A stretch of 64,000 nucleotides of DNA, from contig OY848921.1 in the NCBI GenBank assembly GCA_963693285.1, forward strand, positions 5,717,229-5,781,228, read 5' to 3'. The position numbers and the translations under genes are program-made. Of this stretch, positions 11,310-23,399 are shown piece after piece. Under the pieces are notes generated by a model. It was not told where the DNA came from, did no database searches, and saw only the letters and a program-made list of their open reading frames with translations. The first letter of the stretch is position 1; every line of letters begins with the position of its first letter. The stretch comes from Xestospongia muta. Lineage: Eukaryota; Porifera; Demospongiae; Haplosclerida; Petrosiidae.

Positions 11310-14300
11310 TTAATTTTTCCTTTTCACAATTCCTAGAGTTTGTAATAAAATTAGGAGTTAATTTTAGTACATTTACCTTGTTTTGAGGGAATTGAAGGAG
11401 GTCCTTGCTTTTGTGCTGTCATTCCTTTGCCACAATTATGATTGTATGTCATTTCAAAATGTTCTACATCTGAGGCTCCATGCTTACTATAGTATATAAA
11501 TACAGTGTATATGTCACCATTGTATCCAACTAGTTTACCTTGCTTTCTTATAATGGGGAACAGAAGAAATTTGTTGCTTCTTGACATTCTTAATTATACT
11601 ATAATTACATAATAACATTTCTAAGGACTATATGACAGTTTATTTACTTGCCTTGTTTTTGTAACACTAACTGTAGGAAAGTTATAAACATCAGTACCTT
11701 CACTTATGCAACTGCTTTCCTTCACTTTTCCTTGACTTATTTTTGTAGACATCGGTGCCCTAGCATTAAAATGACAAGAGCTAATTGTAATGATTAATAT
11801 TACTCATAATACTGAGGAACATCCATCATATCATAGTTTATATCATCCATTGTTTCATAGATCATTTCATCCAATTCATCATAGATCACATCTGGCAAAT
11901 CATGTGTATTTCTTTGTAAAAAGCAGAATAATTACCCATATTACATCACAAATTACAAACTTTAATCCATTAGTAGTTTTTACAGTCACTGTAATGTCAC
12001 TTGGGTACTCATAATAGTCTTCAGAATCTACAACACTTAAATAAATTATATTAAACAAGTATTGTTGATGAATCATACTTAATTACCTATTAGGAGAAAT
12101 ACCAATCTTAACATGTACAAGATTCAACTCATTATTAAGTGTTGTTTCAGTTTGTGAATAGTAATGATATTCATCATCACCTTTTCTTTCTTGAATTTTA
12201 CAATCTCTGTATATACATAATAAAGACATTGTTATTATTCAAAACATTTTAAATTATGCATACAGCTAACCTTGGATTTATATGGTTGTTTCTTTTTGAT
12301 TTAAATTTCTTGAAAATACAAACTGATATTATTATGCAACAAACACAAAGAAACAATGACAAGCCAACAGCAGATCCAATTGCACTAAATAAAATCACTT
12401 TGTCTTTCGCAGTACCGTTAGCATGAGCTGGCATTGAATCATTTGACAGAAAATAAACTGATGTCACTGTTAATGCCTGTCCATCAACTATTATTTCTGA
12501 AGTATCTGTTATCCAATTTTGTAATATAGTCAATAGTTGTGATGTTGTGAAATTAGATATAGCAGATAATCTTGCTCTCATTTGTACTGTATGCTCACTG
12601 TCACATTGTAAAGTGTTGTTTGATATATAGCCTGACGTTATTGAACAATAACAGACTTTATTCAACACTCTAATTATGACTTGAGTAATCTCAGTGAGTT
12701 TACTTTCAGTTTTATTTAGCTATTATAATAAGAAATTATATTATAATATTTGTCATTGTTATATGACTTACTATCCACTGATAACAGTTATCCAATCCAT
12801 TGATATACATAACAATCAGTTTGTTGTCATATACTTTAAAAAATTATGTAAAATTTTCTTATCAATCTACAAATAAACTAACCAGGAATTAGTAAATTTT
12901 GAGATTCCAAACCATGTCCTTCTTTAGTTTGTGCTGACACTGACAAACAATATTTTGAGAGTGGATCCAGATTTCCTACTTTAATTGAAGTATTAAGAGT
13001 ATGTATTAATAATTTGTTCATGTCAACCACAACACAATGATCTATTGATTTGGTCAGATTAAAGGAATATCCTTTCATAATTCCTCTCCCCTCTTCTAGT
13101 GTTAGTGGCTTTATTTTCACAATAATTTCAGTTGTAGAAACTCTTTGTGCTAGCTTGATCTTTGGAGCTACTCTGGGAACTATAGAAAGCATACTTCTTG
13201 TAAATTAGCTATAAGGTTATACCTGTTTCCTGAGTAAAAAATACTTCATGTAAACCTTTCCCTGCACCAGCAATAGTAACTGCATAAACATTAACTTCAT
13301 ATGGAATGTAAGGATCTAAATAGTGCGTGTATAATTTTTAACAAATACAGTTCAATTTGTAACTAACTCAAACTTTTTATTAAATGATGTAAATTTTTGG
13401 TAGGTTTAACTGAAACAGAATGATTAAATGTTTCACGTATTGTCAATTGCAAACTCCTAATATTGATATCATAGTGTAAAATAATTCCATTTGTTAGTAA
13501 TGGTGGCTCCCATGAAATGTTGACTGATGTATTTGAAAGAACAGTGACAGTCAATTGTTGAATAACACCTGGTTCTAATTGATCATAAAAGATTGTAATC
13601 ATGGTATATATTTTAGAAACTTATTTTATTCATTTATATTTACATATATCCAAGAATCTAACCTGTCTGTTCAGTTGTATTGTAGACATAGTCTGACTGA
13701 GGTCCTTCTCCTCCACCAGTTGTAGCTGAGATACTTACTCCCACTTCTTGATAAGGTGCCAGTCCCTCCAGGAGATATAGTGTGAACTGACTATCTACAG
13801 TTCTAGTAGATATCTCACTACCATTAGTATAGTTGATGTACAGAGTATAGTGAGTAATGATACCATTAGGTATCAATGGAGGCTCCCATTGAATTAGTAG
13901 AGAGAAACCATCAATAACAATTAATGAAATGTTAAATGGAGAGTCATCAGGAGCTAAATGATATGGTATGGATTAAATGACTTACATACTTTTAGTTACT
14001 CACTTACCATCTTCTAATGTGTTAAAAGTGATGCACTGACTTCTTCCTATTCCATTAGTTATCCATTGAGGTGTGACACAGCAAATGTATGAAGTAAATG
14101 GTTTTAGATATTTTACAGAGACATTCAATTTTTGAGTGATGTTTGATGTTATTATAGTGTTAGTATTTGATATATTACACATCACTATGTAACTATCAAA
14201 ACTTCCATATTGCATGTATTGAAATGGAGGATTCCATGTTATTATACAGTATGTGCTAGAAAGGACTGAAACAGTCATATTTTGAATAGGTCCTGTGAAA

Positions 14301-15625
14301 AAGATGATTTAGATTTTTTAAAATATTTAAAATCAGCAAAAGATATGTACTGCAATGTGAATATGATAAAAATATTTTTAGGTAAATCACATGTGACATA
14401 AAATGTTTATTAAGATATATCTACAGTACCTAAGCAATGAATTCCATTGGTAGCAAGTACAGTTGATGTATCACAGGAACAGAAGTATGATCCATTAGTA
14501 TTAGTACAGTAATGATGACATATGTTTTGTGAACACTCATTAATGTCTAATGTCATATAAGAAATCAACATAATAATAAAATACTAAGCTAATATGTTAT
14601 TACCTGATAAACAGTTATAACCATCCCATCCACTAACACAAGTACAATTGTTTGGTGCAGTACATTCTTTGTTAATACCACAAACAGGATTACAAATAGC
14701 TAATAAGATAAAAGTACAATAGTATTATGTGTAAATAATTCAATATACCAGTTAGACAATCACTACCAGTCCATCCAGTCATACAAGTACAAGTGTTTGG
14801 AGCTGTACATTCCATATTAGTGTTACATTGAGTATTACAAATTGCTGTGTTGAGATAAAACAGTATTATAGGTTCAAATAAATATATATTCATACGAGTT
14901 AAGCAGTTACTGCCTGTCCATCCACTAACACATGTACAAGTGTCAGGAGCTGTACATTGTTTATTAGTACCACATGTTGAACTGCAAATTGCTGTTTGAG
15001 TGAAAAAATTATATAATTTAACAAATATAACCATACTTTGACAGTTTGGGAGAGGACCATAACCTGAGCAACACTGTAGTTGTTGACTATAAGTCAATGT
15101 GTATTTTGTCAGAGTACGAGTTCTATATTATAATATAAATTTGTATTTGTTATGGTTGTATTGTTAGTATGTATTTATTATGGAAAATAACTATAGTCAT
15201 GAAATTATTTACTGCCTTTAATGAAATTTATATTATTAGCAGCACTACTAAATATATTTTTAAAATTTTAACCTATATTCATGATGACTAAATCTTGACC
15301 TAACATAAACAATTTTCTTTTAGATTTTGTTATATTTTGTATTATTTTAAGTAAATTATGATTATAATTACATAATAAATATTTAATAAAGATATCATAC
15401 TAACCCATCTCGACAACGGCTCCAACCAAACAAGCCACATTTGGTGTAAGTAGCACGATATCCAACATATGTTGTTACAGAAGACACAGATACATAGTGT
15501 GAGCAAGATGACACAGCATGACAACTGTATATGATAAGACTGATTACAATAATACAATGTCACAATAAAGCTTACCTATTCATCAAAACTGTATAACAAA
15601 ACAAGACAATCAAGAGCCTCATCAT
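11310..15625 (-). CDS. EMI-EGF-FN3 single-pass receptor, copy B (complete)
   Basis: A 21-exon gene of 2943 coding nt (about 980 aa). Exon 1 (15576-15625) is a signal peptide. Exons 2-3 (15405-15524, 15037-15122) form an EMI-like domain ending CCSGYG. Four EGF exons follow (14896-14991, 14749-14844, 14604-14699, 14430-14546); the last is the calcium-binding type. The FN3 exons are 14008-14292, 13663-13953, 13368-13568 with 13223-13315, and 12883-13179, each with the WEPP or ITWNPP core. A juxtamembrane region (12772-12833 and the start of 12271-12719) leads into a membrane helix, LFLCVCCIIISVCIF, then KKFKSKR. Tail exons are 12087-12206, 11961-12035, 11804-11911, 11652-11759, 11539-11598, 11377-11486 and 11310-11332. 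All extracellular exons are phase 1-1. The tail has VIYDEL (ITIM-like), YETM and YDMM. I infer a cell-surface adhesion or recognition receptor; the ligand is unknown. Confidence 0.85.
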
Positions 15626-17203
15626 TTTAGAGTTTGAACACTGACTATAACTTAAATACAATTCACTGTAAAACAGATTAATTAATTTAATTAATGTCTG
15701 TAGCTACATTATTTGACACAATAAAGCAAACATAATACTGTTTTGATTTTAAAGGTACTATGGGATTGATTGCTTACATACTTAATAATATATAAAACTT
15801 ATATAATGATTTCACTTTCAATGCTATTTAAAATAAAATTCTAGCTGACTCAGTAGTGTTACTGATGATTAACACTATTATAATAGACTTTCATAGGCAA
15901 TTAAGTTTCACGTATTCTTCATATATTATATTTGAAAGGATAACGGCTCTTTTGATTGCTAATTACTTATTCAATGAAATGGTTTATTTAGTTCAAGAGA
16001 CTATTACTAACATGTATGAGGTCTAGAGTTGGCTCCATTATAAATGTTGTAGTGTACAACCAAAGGTTTATAGCATCCATAGGACTGTCAATTAGTGTAT
16101 ATATTACAAATAAAAACAATATGATGTTTACTATTTTAGCAAATCATCTTATATTATATTATATTAAATCAATTTATCATTAATGGATTACTTAATATTA
16201 TTATAACTATTATTCTCTGCTATAATGCAAGTATGCTTGTAACAACATTTTATTATTTTGTGGAAATTATTCTGGAATAATAAGGGATAACAGGTAAACA
16301 TTAAACTTCCTGGGAGGATAGGTATGGTTTATTCTTGAATCATGGAAAAGCACATATACTGTTATCTTTATTCGATTTTTGAAGACCAAAAGAAATCCTT
16401 AATTATCTACCTTTTGGTTTATTAATTTTGGTTTATAAATTTAATTTGGTTCATTAATTTAGCTTTACTCATTCCTACCAGATAGCTTCAATATAAATCA
16501 CATTTCAATAGCATTTTGTCATTTTATCCCAACTCTTTAATATCATAGTTTCATAAGTGATGCAAGCCCTTGTAATACTGAATTACTACAAGCCAAATCT
16601 ACTTTAACTCATTAATATACATAATGCCAACTACAAGACAAAATTAATCATTGTAGTTTATTGTCCAGTAATTAAAAATATGAAGAAGAGATATATACTA
16701 TTTCATATGAACAAACTCGATCAATTTGCTTGTAATAGTATCTGCTAATGGCTTCAATGGAAGCCATAAGCAAGAGCCTACTATTTGGATTGTTGTTGGC
16801 TTTATACATATTGCATAGTAGATTTGGCTCTGTGGTGACTTTGAGTTGTGCTTGCATAATATTGATAAAACTATGATAACAAGGATCTTGCTAAAAATGA
16901 CAAATCTTTTTTTTAATTACAGGACTTGACATTTCAACACGTGTTATTGATGCTATTAAATAACAGAAAGTGAAAATTGTTAATATAAATAATGAATCCA
17001 TTGTGAATACTAAGGTTACACTCAGTGAAATAAACAACAGACTAGTGGGTAAACTTTTTGAGATTAATTTTCTCAAAATCCTTATCTTAAAAATACAATT
17101 CAGTAAAAACATTCTGCTGTTACTTGATTTCAAAATGATAGCCATGTTATGGACAGTGGTAATTAAGGGATTTCCTATAAAAACTATGTAACAAAATACT
17201 AAC
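15626..17203. other. 5' flank and probable 5' UTR intron of copy B
   Basis: No coding gene. An acceptor-like TATAG lies just upstream of the B start codon, matching the other copies. From about 16660 the sequence is a diverged direct duplicate of 18450-19040 (shared GTGGTGACTTTGAGTTGTGC). Open frames at 16672-16857 and 16891-17145 show no family features. Confidence 0.45.
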
Positions 17204-17440
17204 CTTTAAAATATTTCTTAAATCTTTCTAACAATCCTCTCTTCAGTATTTATTTGCATATATCATGTAAAACAATATAAGGTCATCTACTACTAGTATA
17301 GCAAAAGACAAAGATTACTTGTGTATGTAAGAATTGGCCTTAAAAGTATGAGTGTACGACGACAATACAGTCAGTTTTACTCTAATAGGCTCTTCTGTGA
17401 AGAACGGAAAGTAGTACATCAATTACCTCAAACGCTTATG
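17204..17440 (-). promoter_or_regulatory. Conserved promoter/5' UTR exon block, copy B (first version)
   Basis: Homologous to the blocks above copies C, D and E. On the minus strand it has a tract rich in GACG and TACTAGTAGTAG motifs, then an exon-like stretch ending in a GTTAGT donor at 17203. It lies about 1.6 kb above exon 1 of B, further than the 0.65 kb seen in C-E. It lacks the clear TATATATA run of the others, so it may be a decayed version. Confidence 0.45.
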
Positions 17441-17453
17441 CAATCCTGAGTAA

Positions 17454-18275
17454 TTAACCTCGCTGTGCGTGGGCGCATAGCAAGGGTACTGTAGTCTGTA
17501 TGTGTGTGTGTCTGTTACCCGGGCAAATGGCTTTGAACTACTTTAACTCGGCAAACACGGCACTGGTAGCCTCCAAACTATAATGGACGGTAGCAAAACT
17601 TCTGTACTTCTTAAGAATACTGCTATAAGGAGCGTGAAACGAACAAAAAGCTATAAAAGTCTGAAAAACATTTGAAAAAAAGCACAGCTTTCAGTGAAGA
17701 CTGAAGAATTCAACAAAAACCTCCTGTATACAGCTTGACATTTTCCAACTTTTTAAATAAGAACTTTTGCAAAAATACTCCTTTGGAAAGTTATGACAGT
17801 TTTACTAACTTTTGGCAGTTATCTTTGTCGATACATCGAGCGCGAACTAAAAATACTAGCACCATAGCTGTCATTGGAGAATCACTAACTTTTACTAAGA
17901 ACTTGGAAAGCATTGAACCTTTCGTCAATTAGAGTGCAAAGTACCCAGTAGACGGACTAAACGGCAAAGCTTTCTTCCCTTTGATTGAAGAGAAATTGAG
18001 TCATCATAATCATCTTGCGCATCACGTGAGATATCTCTTGTCTGTATTCTATGGTATACGTCAGGCTAAAAAGAATAAAGAAATTTGCTTGGTAGTGCCT
18101 TATGGTCAATTAGTTTGCAAATTGGCCAGTAAATTGAATATTGTCGGAGTAAAGCTGAGCCATTAATAATTTACTATACCGTTAAGCTTGTAGAATTTTA
18201 AATGTACATGCACTCTACACTCTGCAGTATAGATCTACATTGCCCACTGCAGCGAGGCTAACACTTTAGTGCATT
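17454..18275 (+). mobile_element. Short repeat element, copy 1 (CCTCGCTG ends), with a broken coding remnant
   Basis: The left end reads TTAACCTCGCTGTGCGTGGG and the right end CAGCGAGGCTAACACTTTAG, so the ends are inverted around CCTCGCTG. Two more copies lie in reverse orientation at 22511-23287 and 41555-42191. All share a TG/CA-rich microsatellite next to the left end and a GCACTTTAGTGC palindrome at the right end. Inside, one frame runs from about 17735 to 18165, broken by a TAG at 17930-17932. It includes ARTKNTSTIAVIGESL before the stop and AKKNKEICLVVPYGQLV after it. I do not recognise the protein. It may be captured host coding sequence or a transposase scrap. Confidence 0.55.
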
Positions 18276-18289
18276 TCACCACATACTAT

Positions 18290-18512
18290 TGTAAGCCTAT
18301 GCAATAATGAGTTACTACAAAGTGTTGTAAGGCTATGCAATACTGCTGAGTAATTACAAAGTGTTGTAAGCCTATGCTATATTACTACAAGGTGTTGCAA
18401 GCCTATGCAATACTGAGTTACTACAAAGTGTTGTAAGCCTACAAAAGTAATCTCTTACTCATGGCTTCAATTGAAGTCATGAGTAGAAACTATTTAAACT
18501 GAACTAATCCAG

Positions 18513-18545
<33 letters not shown>

Positions 18546-18625
18546 ATATATATATATATATTGAGTTAAACTAGTTATATGAGCTTACAACACCTTGTAG
18601 TAACTCAATATTGCATGGCTTCTAT
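18290..18625. repeat. Approx. 36-bp minisatellite plus AT microsatellite, hairpin arrangement
   Basis: Four imperfect copies of a unit containing GAGTTACTACAAAGTGTTG then TAAGCCTATGCAATA run from about 18290 to 18440. After a 45-bp (TA)n tract at 18514-18560, the complementary motif CTTACAACACCTTGTAGTAA appears at about 18580-18600. The arms could fold back around the TA tract, as in a MITE. A related single unit is at about 16560. Confidence 0.6.
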
Positions 18626-19040
18626 ATCTAGTTTGCTTTACAAATATTGCATAGTAGATTGTTCTCTGTGGTGACTTTGAGTTGTGCTTACATAATATTG
18701 ATGAAACCATGGTAACAAAGACCTTGCTTGAAATGACAATGTTTATTTATATGATTGACACTTCAAGAAGTGTTATTGATGTTACAATATAATCATTGAA
18801 ATCAATCATCAACATAAATTACGAATCCATGTAGAATAACAAGTTTAAATTCATTAAAATAAATGAACAGTGGGTAAATTTTGTGTAAATGTTTTGGGAA
18901 TAATTTCTTCAAAGCCTTAATCTTACAAATAGAGCTTAGCAATGAATTTCTGCTGTTACTTAATTTCAAAGATGGAATCCAAATTATAAAAAGTGGTAGT
19001 TAAGGGATTTACAATGAAAACTATGTAACAAAATGCTAAC

Positions 19041-19310
19041 CTTTGATATATTTCTTAAGTCTTTCTCACAATCCTCTTTTCAGTCTGTATTTGCAAATAT
19101 AAGGCTATCTACTTCTAGTATCCAGACAATAGTCACTTGTGTATGCAAGAATTGACCTTCACGATAAGAGTGTATGACGACTGTACGATCAGCTCTACTC
19201 TAATTGGTTCGTCTTGAAGAACGGAAAGTAGCACATCAATTACATCAAACGTCAGATACAAATGAAGGCGTTGACCTCACAAGTAAGGGTGCGGTCTTAC
19301 TCACAAATGT
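19041..19310 (-). promoter_or_regulatory. Conserved promoter/5' UTR exon block, copy B (second version)
   Basis: A second diverged copy of the block at 17204-17440, sharing the GAACGGAAAGTAG.ACATCAATTAC core and the GACGACTGTACGATCAG stretch. It ends in a GTTAGC donor-like site at 19040. Together with 18450-19040 it forms a direct duplicate of 16660-17440, with the CCTCGCTG element between the two. Confidence 0.45.
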
Positions 19311-19426
19311 CTGTCACAAATCCTACAACCTGTCTATTAACTGCTCTCCCTACTATAATCGGTGTTAGCTTGCTTATTGTAATACCTTTGTATTATATTA
19401 GTAGCTAACTAAAAATGATGACATAT

Positions 19427-20036
19427 CATAGGTGTAGGAACAATTTTGTCATTGGAGGGGCACATACGTAACATTTTAACATTGTTCAGTTTAAAATGAA
19501 GTATTTCAAAATCAACTAAAATAAAACCTTCTTCTGTCATTTACACTGACAAACCTTTTTGCAATATCAGATGGTCCATTGATTCAGTTGAACATACATC
19601 AGCACAACTGCACAAGTGCATTTAATCTGGGCTGTGTTATCGTAGATCTGAGAAAGGTTTTAAGCGTTTTAATAAAGAAAATGTCCGCTCTGCTGTTGTT
19701 ATTGTGACTGGTATAGTGAGGTAGATTTGTACTAAGCTGTACACTTCTGATAACATTGTTTTGCTACTTTCAATTTCATTCAAAATGATGCAAATGGTTT
19801 GGACACTTCTGTAGTTGAATACTTAATCTACCAAGATCAAGATCGTTCTTATACATTTCCAGATCAGACACCAGAATTTTGGAATTTTTGAAATGTTTTT
19901 ACATAAAATGTACATCTACAGGCAGATGTTGTATTATGAGAATAGAGATTGAATAGTGGCTAATAAAAATCAGTTGATTGTGAGACCATATACCAAAAAT
20001 ATTGGGTGGGCATTGCCCTCTGTTCCTACACCTATG
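19427..20036 (-). mobile_element. hAT element remnant with 16-bp inverted ends
   Basis: The ends are CATAGGTGTAGGAACA and its exact complement TGTTCCTACACCTATG. The minus strand between them encodes a decayed hAT dimerisation domain (about 19890-19500): AERTFSLLKRLK, a one-base frameshift, TFLRSTITQPRLNALVQL, stops, then DIAKRFVSVNDRRRF. That order is characteristic of the C-terminal region of hAT transposases. No 8-bp target duplication could be matched, so the flanks may have been rearranged. The element is inactive. Confidence 0.75.
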
Positions 20037-20235
20037 AATAGTTTTTCAAGTTTACTAAAAACATATTATAATTTTAATCTGGGTCCTCTTATCCAGTATT
20101 TATAACTCGCTTAATATTTGTTTTTATAGCTCTATTAGTTGGACTGGTTGTCATAGTGAATTTTCATGTGACGTTTTCATACTACATTTATTAATGATCA
20201 ATAAAGTTAATTTATCTAATGACATACCTCAGTAA

Positions 20236-20663
20236 CTATATGTTATTATTTTGCCATGTTACAATCAGTGCTAGTATTGTAATAGCAATAATACCAGCAA
20301 TATCTAATAGGACTATTAATATTGATGATATGGTAATAGTTGGTCCAAAAGTCGAACTCTGACACATTGTACATGTAGTTTTTATAGTGACAATAGGAGT
20401 AGACCCTATAGATGAATGACATCATATCATCATTACATACTATAATAACAACATTAACATATATAATGTATCACTAATGTATCATTAAGTTTGGGAGTAA
20501 TAGAGCTGGTTTCAAGCCTGTTTCTTGTGTGGTCAGAGATTATATAAGTAATCATGATGTATACGACAAGTATACAGATCAATTGTCTTCTGATGGTAGG
20601 GTTATTAATAATACCAGAGAGAGCTAGTGAATCTTGCATCGGTTTCTTGAAAGAAAAAGCCAT
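20236..20663 (-). CDS. Predicted two-exon small membrane protein
   Basis: Exon 1 (20459-20663) starts MAFSFKKPMQDSLALSG and contains a hydrophobic helix, LICILVVYIMITYIIS, before a GTTAAT donor. Exon 2 (20236-20405) joins in phase 1, passes CTMC, and ends with a strongly hydrophobic helix, ILIVLLDIAGIIAITILAL, and a short QNNNI tail. The predicted product is about 124 aa with two membrane spans. I do not recognise the family. The join is supported only by splice consensus and phase. The second helix alone resembles a single-pass receptor end, so exon 2 could instead belong to a longer gene. Confidence 0.45.
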
Positions 20664-20766
20664 TATTTTAAAACAACAATTGGATAAACCAGTACATGTA
20701 CATATATAATCTATATGTACTTTAATATAAATCATAATAAGAGTTATATTAATAACTATCTATTAC

Positions 20767-21813
20767 CTAAAAATCGTTTAGTTCCTCTTCCAATTTCTCT
20801 AATGATGTTTTCTTATTAGCAGTTGAAAACAAAGCATATCTTCCTTCTAGTTCATACACTTAAATAAGAACCTATAATATAAATGATAAATACTGTACAT
20901 ACTACTATGATGATACTAGTCACAAATCACAATGAATGTCATTCTTTGTTGGAAATCAAAATCTAATGACCATATGCCATTTTTTACTAATGATAATTTA
21001 GTGTTTTTTTACATTATATTGTCTTATACACATACCTCTGTATGTCTAGTGATGTTATTAATATAAGGTTTATTCAATTTAAGGTTGGAATCTAATTGCT
21101 ATAATTTACATAAGCTAGATAAAGTTACTTGTTTGAGAGCAAGGCCACATATTGCATCTAATTACACATCAACACTACCAAATTAGTACCCTTTATTGAG
21201 ACGATTGCCTCATTAAAATGATGAGCAATATTGCACCTATCATCATAGTCTCTTTAGACATTTACCTTGATACTTTGTTGCGTAATTGCTTCTGTTGGTA
21301 ATGTTGTACTCAAATATCTCATTGAACTAGTCTAAATGAATAAAGAACAAGTCACATATAACTTAATGCACTATAAATTTGGAAGTGATTGATACACACT
21401 TTCATACTGATTGTCTCCAATTATCGATGCTCAAATGAAGGAGGTTACCCATTACTGAATTTTGTGACAATGAACAAACCAGAAGCAAGACTGAACATAG
21501 TCTCATACCTAGACATACAAACAATAGGGAAACAATGTAGATCTGGGTATCAGACTAGACTGTACATAGCTAACCAAGACCCATCTTCATGGTGGGTATG
21601 ATACATGTAATATATCCAGTCTTATATTAAGAAAACATGTGTACAGCATTATGCACGTAATTACTGAATGTTAAATAACTATTCCATTGCTTGTTGTCGT
21701 TATATACTTACTAAATGGTTGACTCTGAGCCAACTAAGTCCTCTCCTGGCAGCCATGGTTCTTTGTGTTGGAGCAGCAGGTAAAGAAGGTGGGGCTATGC
21801 TCTGTTGACACGC
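20767..21813 (-). CDS. Small conserved-looking gene of unknown function
   Basis: Three exons join in consistent phase: 21712-21813, 21266-21326 and 20767-20858. The predicted start within the first is the ATG at 21756 (MAARRGLSWLRVNHL); the frame also runs further upstream (ACQQSIAPPSLPAAP), so a 5' exon may exist. The middle exon reads FNEIFEYNITNRSNYATKYQ, and the last reads YELEGRYALFSTANKK then SLEKLEEELNDF and a stop. The composition is charged and helical, unlike the random AT-rich frames around it, which argues for a real gene. I do not recognise it. It could be a small mitochondrial or complex-associated subunit, but nothing in the sequence shows this. Confidence 0.45.
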
Positions 21814-22510
21814 CTACAATAAAATGGCTACTAAGAGAGAGCTTATTCTCATATCACCTTGATTTATCACGTGAAATGTAAGTGAGAATAACTGTTAAAA
21901 TATACCTGTATTTTTTAAAGACTTTGAAGTTATAGGTTTCTAATGTGATCATCCATCCTTGTAAGTTATTAAATCATAGGCAGATGAGGCACTTATATTT
22001 TATGGGGGGCTCACACCATAACTATGTGATGAATATGCAGACATGAATGTACCCATAATGCAGAAACAATGTTCAATATAATCACAGTCAGTATTACCAA
22101 CATTAATTTAAAATGTACCAAACTACTTCTTTCACTCATCATTTACCATAACAAATTCGTTAGCTATTTCAACAAGATCATACTTATTAGTTATGCATTT
22201 GTGTACATAAAGGACCAGACAATTGTTGAGCTGTTTTTCTGTCACTGTGGCCTGCAAATATGTCAACATTTTTGACAGTTTCATCAACACCTATAAGATT
22301 AACTTAGATTCTTTTTGTGGGGTAAGTAGCAAGCAATAAAAATTGGGGGGGGGGGCTAAGCCCCCTCTTTCTAAATATTGGGGGGGCTCTATCCCCTCTA
22401 GCCTCCTATGCATATACCATTTGTAGTTATTAACCGTTAGTGGGATGTTCTGATTATATTTAGGATTTAGAAAATTATATGGCTTCTTTTCAGATGTTGC
22501 ATATAGTAAT
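21814..22510. other. Intergenic DNA with poly-G stretches
   Basis: No gene seen. Around 22345-22410 there are runs of ten or more G with GGGGGGCTAAGCCCCC symmetry, unlike the surrounding AT-rich sequence and suggestive of the end of a repeat element. Confidence 0.4.
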
Positions 22511-23287
22511 AAAAATGCACTAAAGTGCTTGACCTCTCTGCGGTGCCCAGTGTAGATCTATACTGTAGAGTGCATGTACATGTATATTTAAGATTTGAAA
22601 AGGTGTGGTCAAATTATTGATGGATCATGTATGCATATTACAAAGTGTTGTTTGATGACTCAGCATTTCTCTTCTATCAAAAGGAAATGAATCAACAAGA
22701 AAGGCTAATACAAATGAATAACTCTTGCCATGTCTGTGAAGCGATAACTGAGTAAGTGATAGTATCATTCAATTGCCAAGCAAAATTAATTTGATTTGTG
22801 TTGAAAGTTACTGAGCCTTTGCATGATGCTTTAAAATGTATCAATATTTCATATACAAAATTTATTGTAACTTGAAGGTAAAGCGTCCTTTGGAAACGTC
22901 CCATAGTACAAATATAAATCCATATATTAACTATTAGTAGCAGTTTTGCAGTGATTTGTGACGTTTCCTGAAAGCATTACTTCGCTCCAAGTCCATGTAG
23001 AATCTTGTAAATACTTTTCAGAACTTTTCTGATGATTGCTTCGACCAACGGCCTTCTGTTTTGCTGACTTTCTTTTTCCTTGATGGTGTTTTTGATACTA
23101 CTGTTGTAAAGTCCACACGTTTTTCTATTCGTTGCTAAACATTGGTAGTTGCTAACGCTTTGCTTGCCAAGTTATAGCAGTTCAAAAACAATCCCCAGTA
23201 ACAGGCAGTGCAGACACACACACACACACACACACACACTGACAGACTACAGTAACGTCGCTTTGCGTCCACGCGCAGCACGGTTAA
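22511..23287 (-). mobile_element. Short repeat element, copy 2 (CCTCGCTG family)
   Basis: Inverted relative to copy 1. The right end of copy 1 matches the left side here (CACTAAAGTGCTTGACCTC), and this copy ends GCGCAGCACGGTTAATAA after a (CA)n tract at 23215-23241. It shares long internal identity with copy 3 (for example CGACCAACGGCCTTCTGT). No intact frame. Confidence 0.55.
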
Positions 23288-23344
23288 TAATGATTTATGC
23301 TGTATATATATATGATATGTAATATATGTATATATATATATATA

Positions 23345-23399
<55 letters not shown>

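Noticed and set aside
21389..21601. 70-residue plus-strand frame (SNEGGYPLLNFVTMNKPEA) in an intron of the small minus-strand gene
   Set aside because: Composition is coding-like and a GTATGA donor-like site lies at its end, but I found no partner exon or family, and it overlaps an intron of a better-supported gene.
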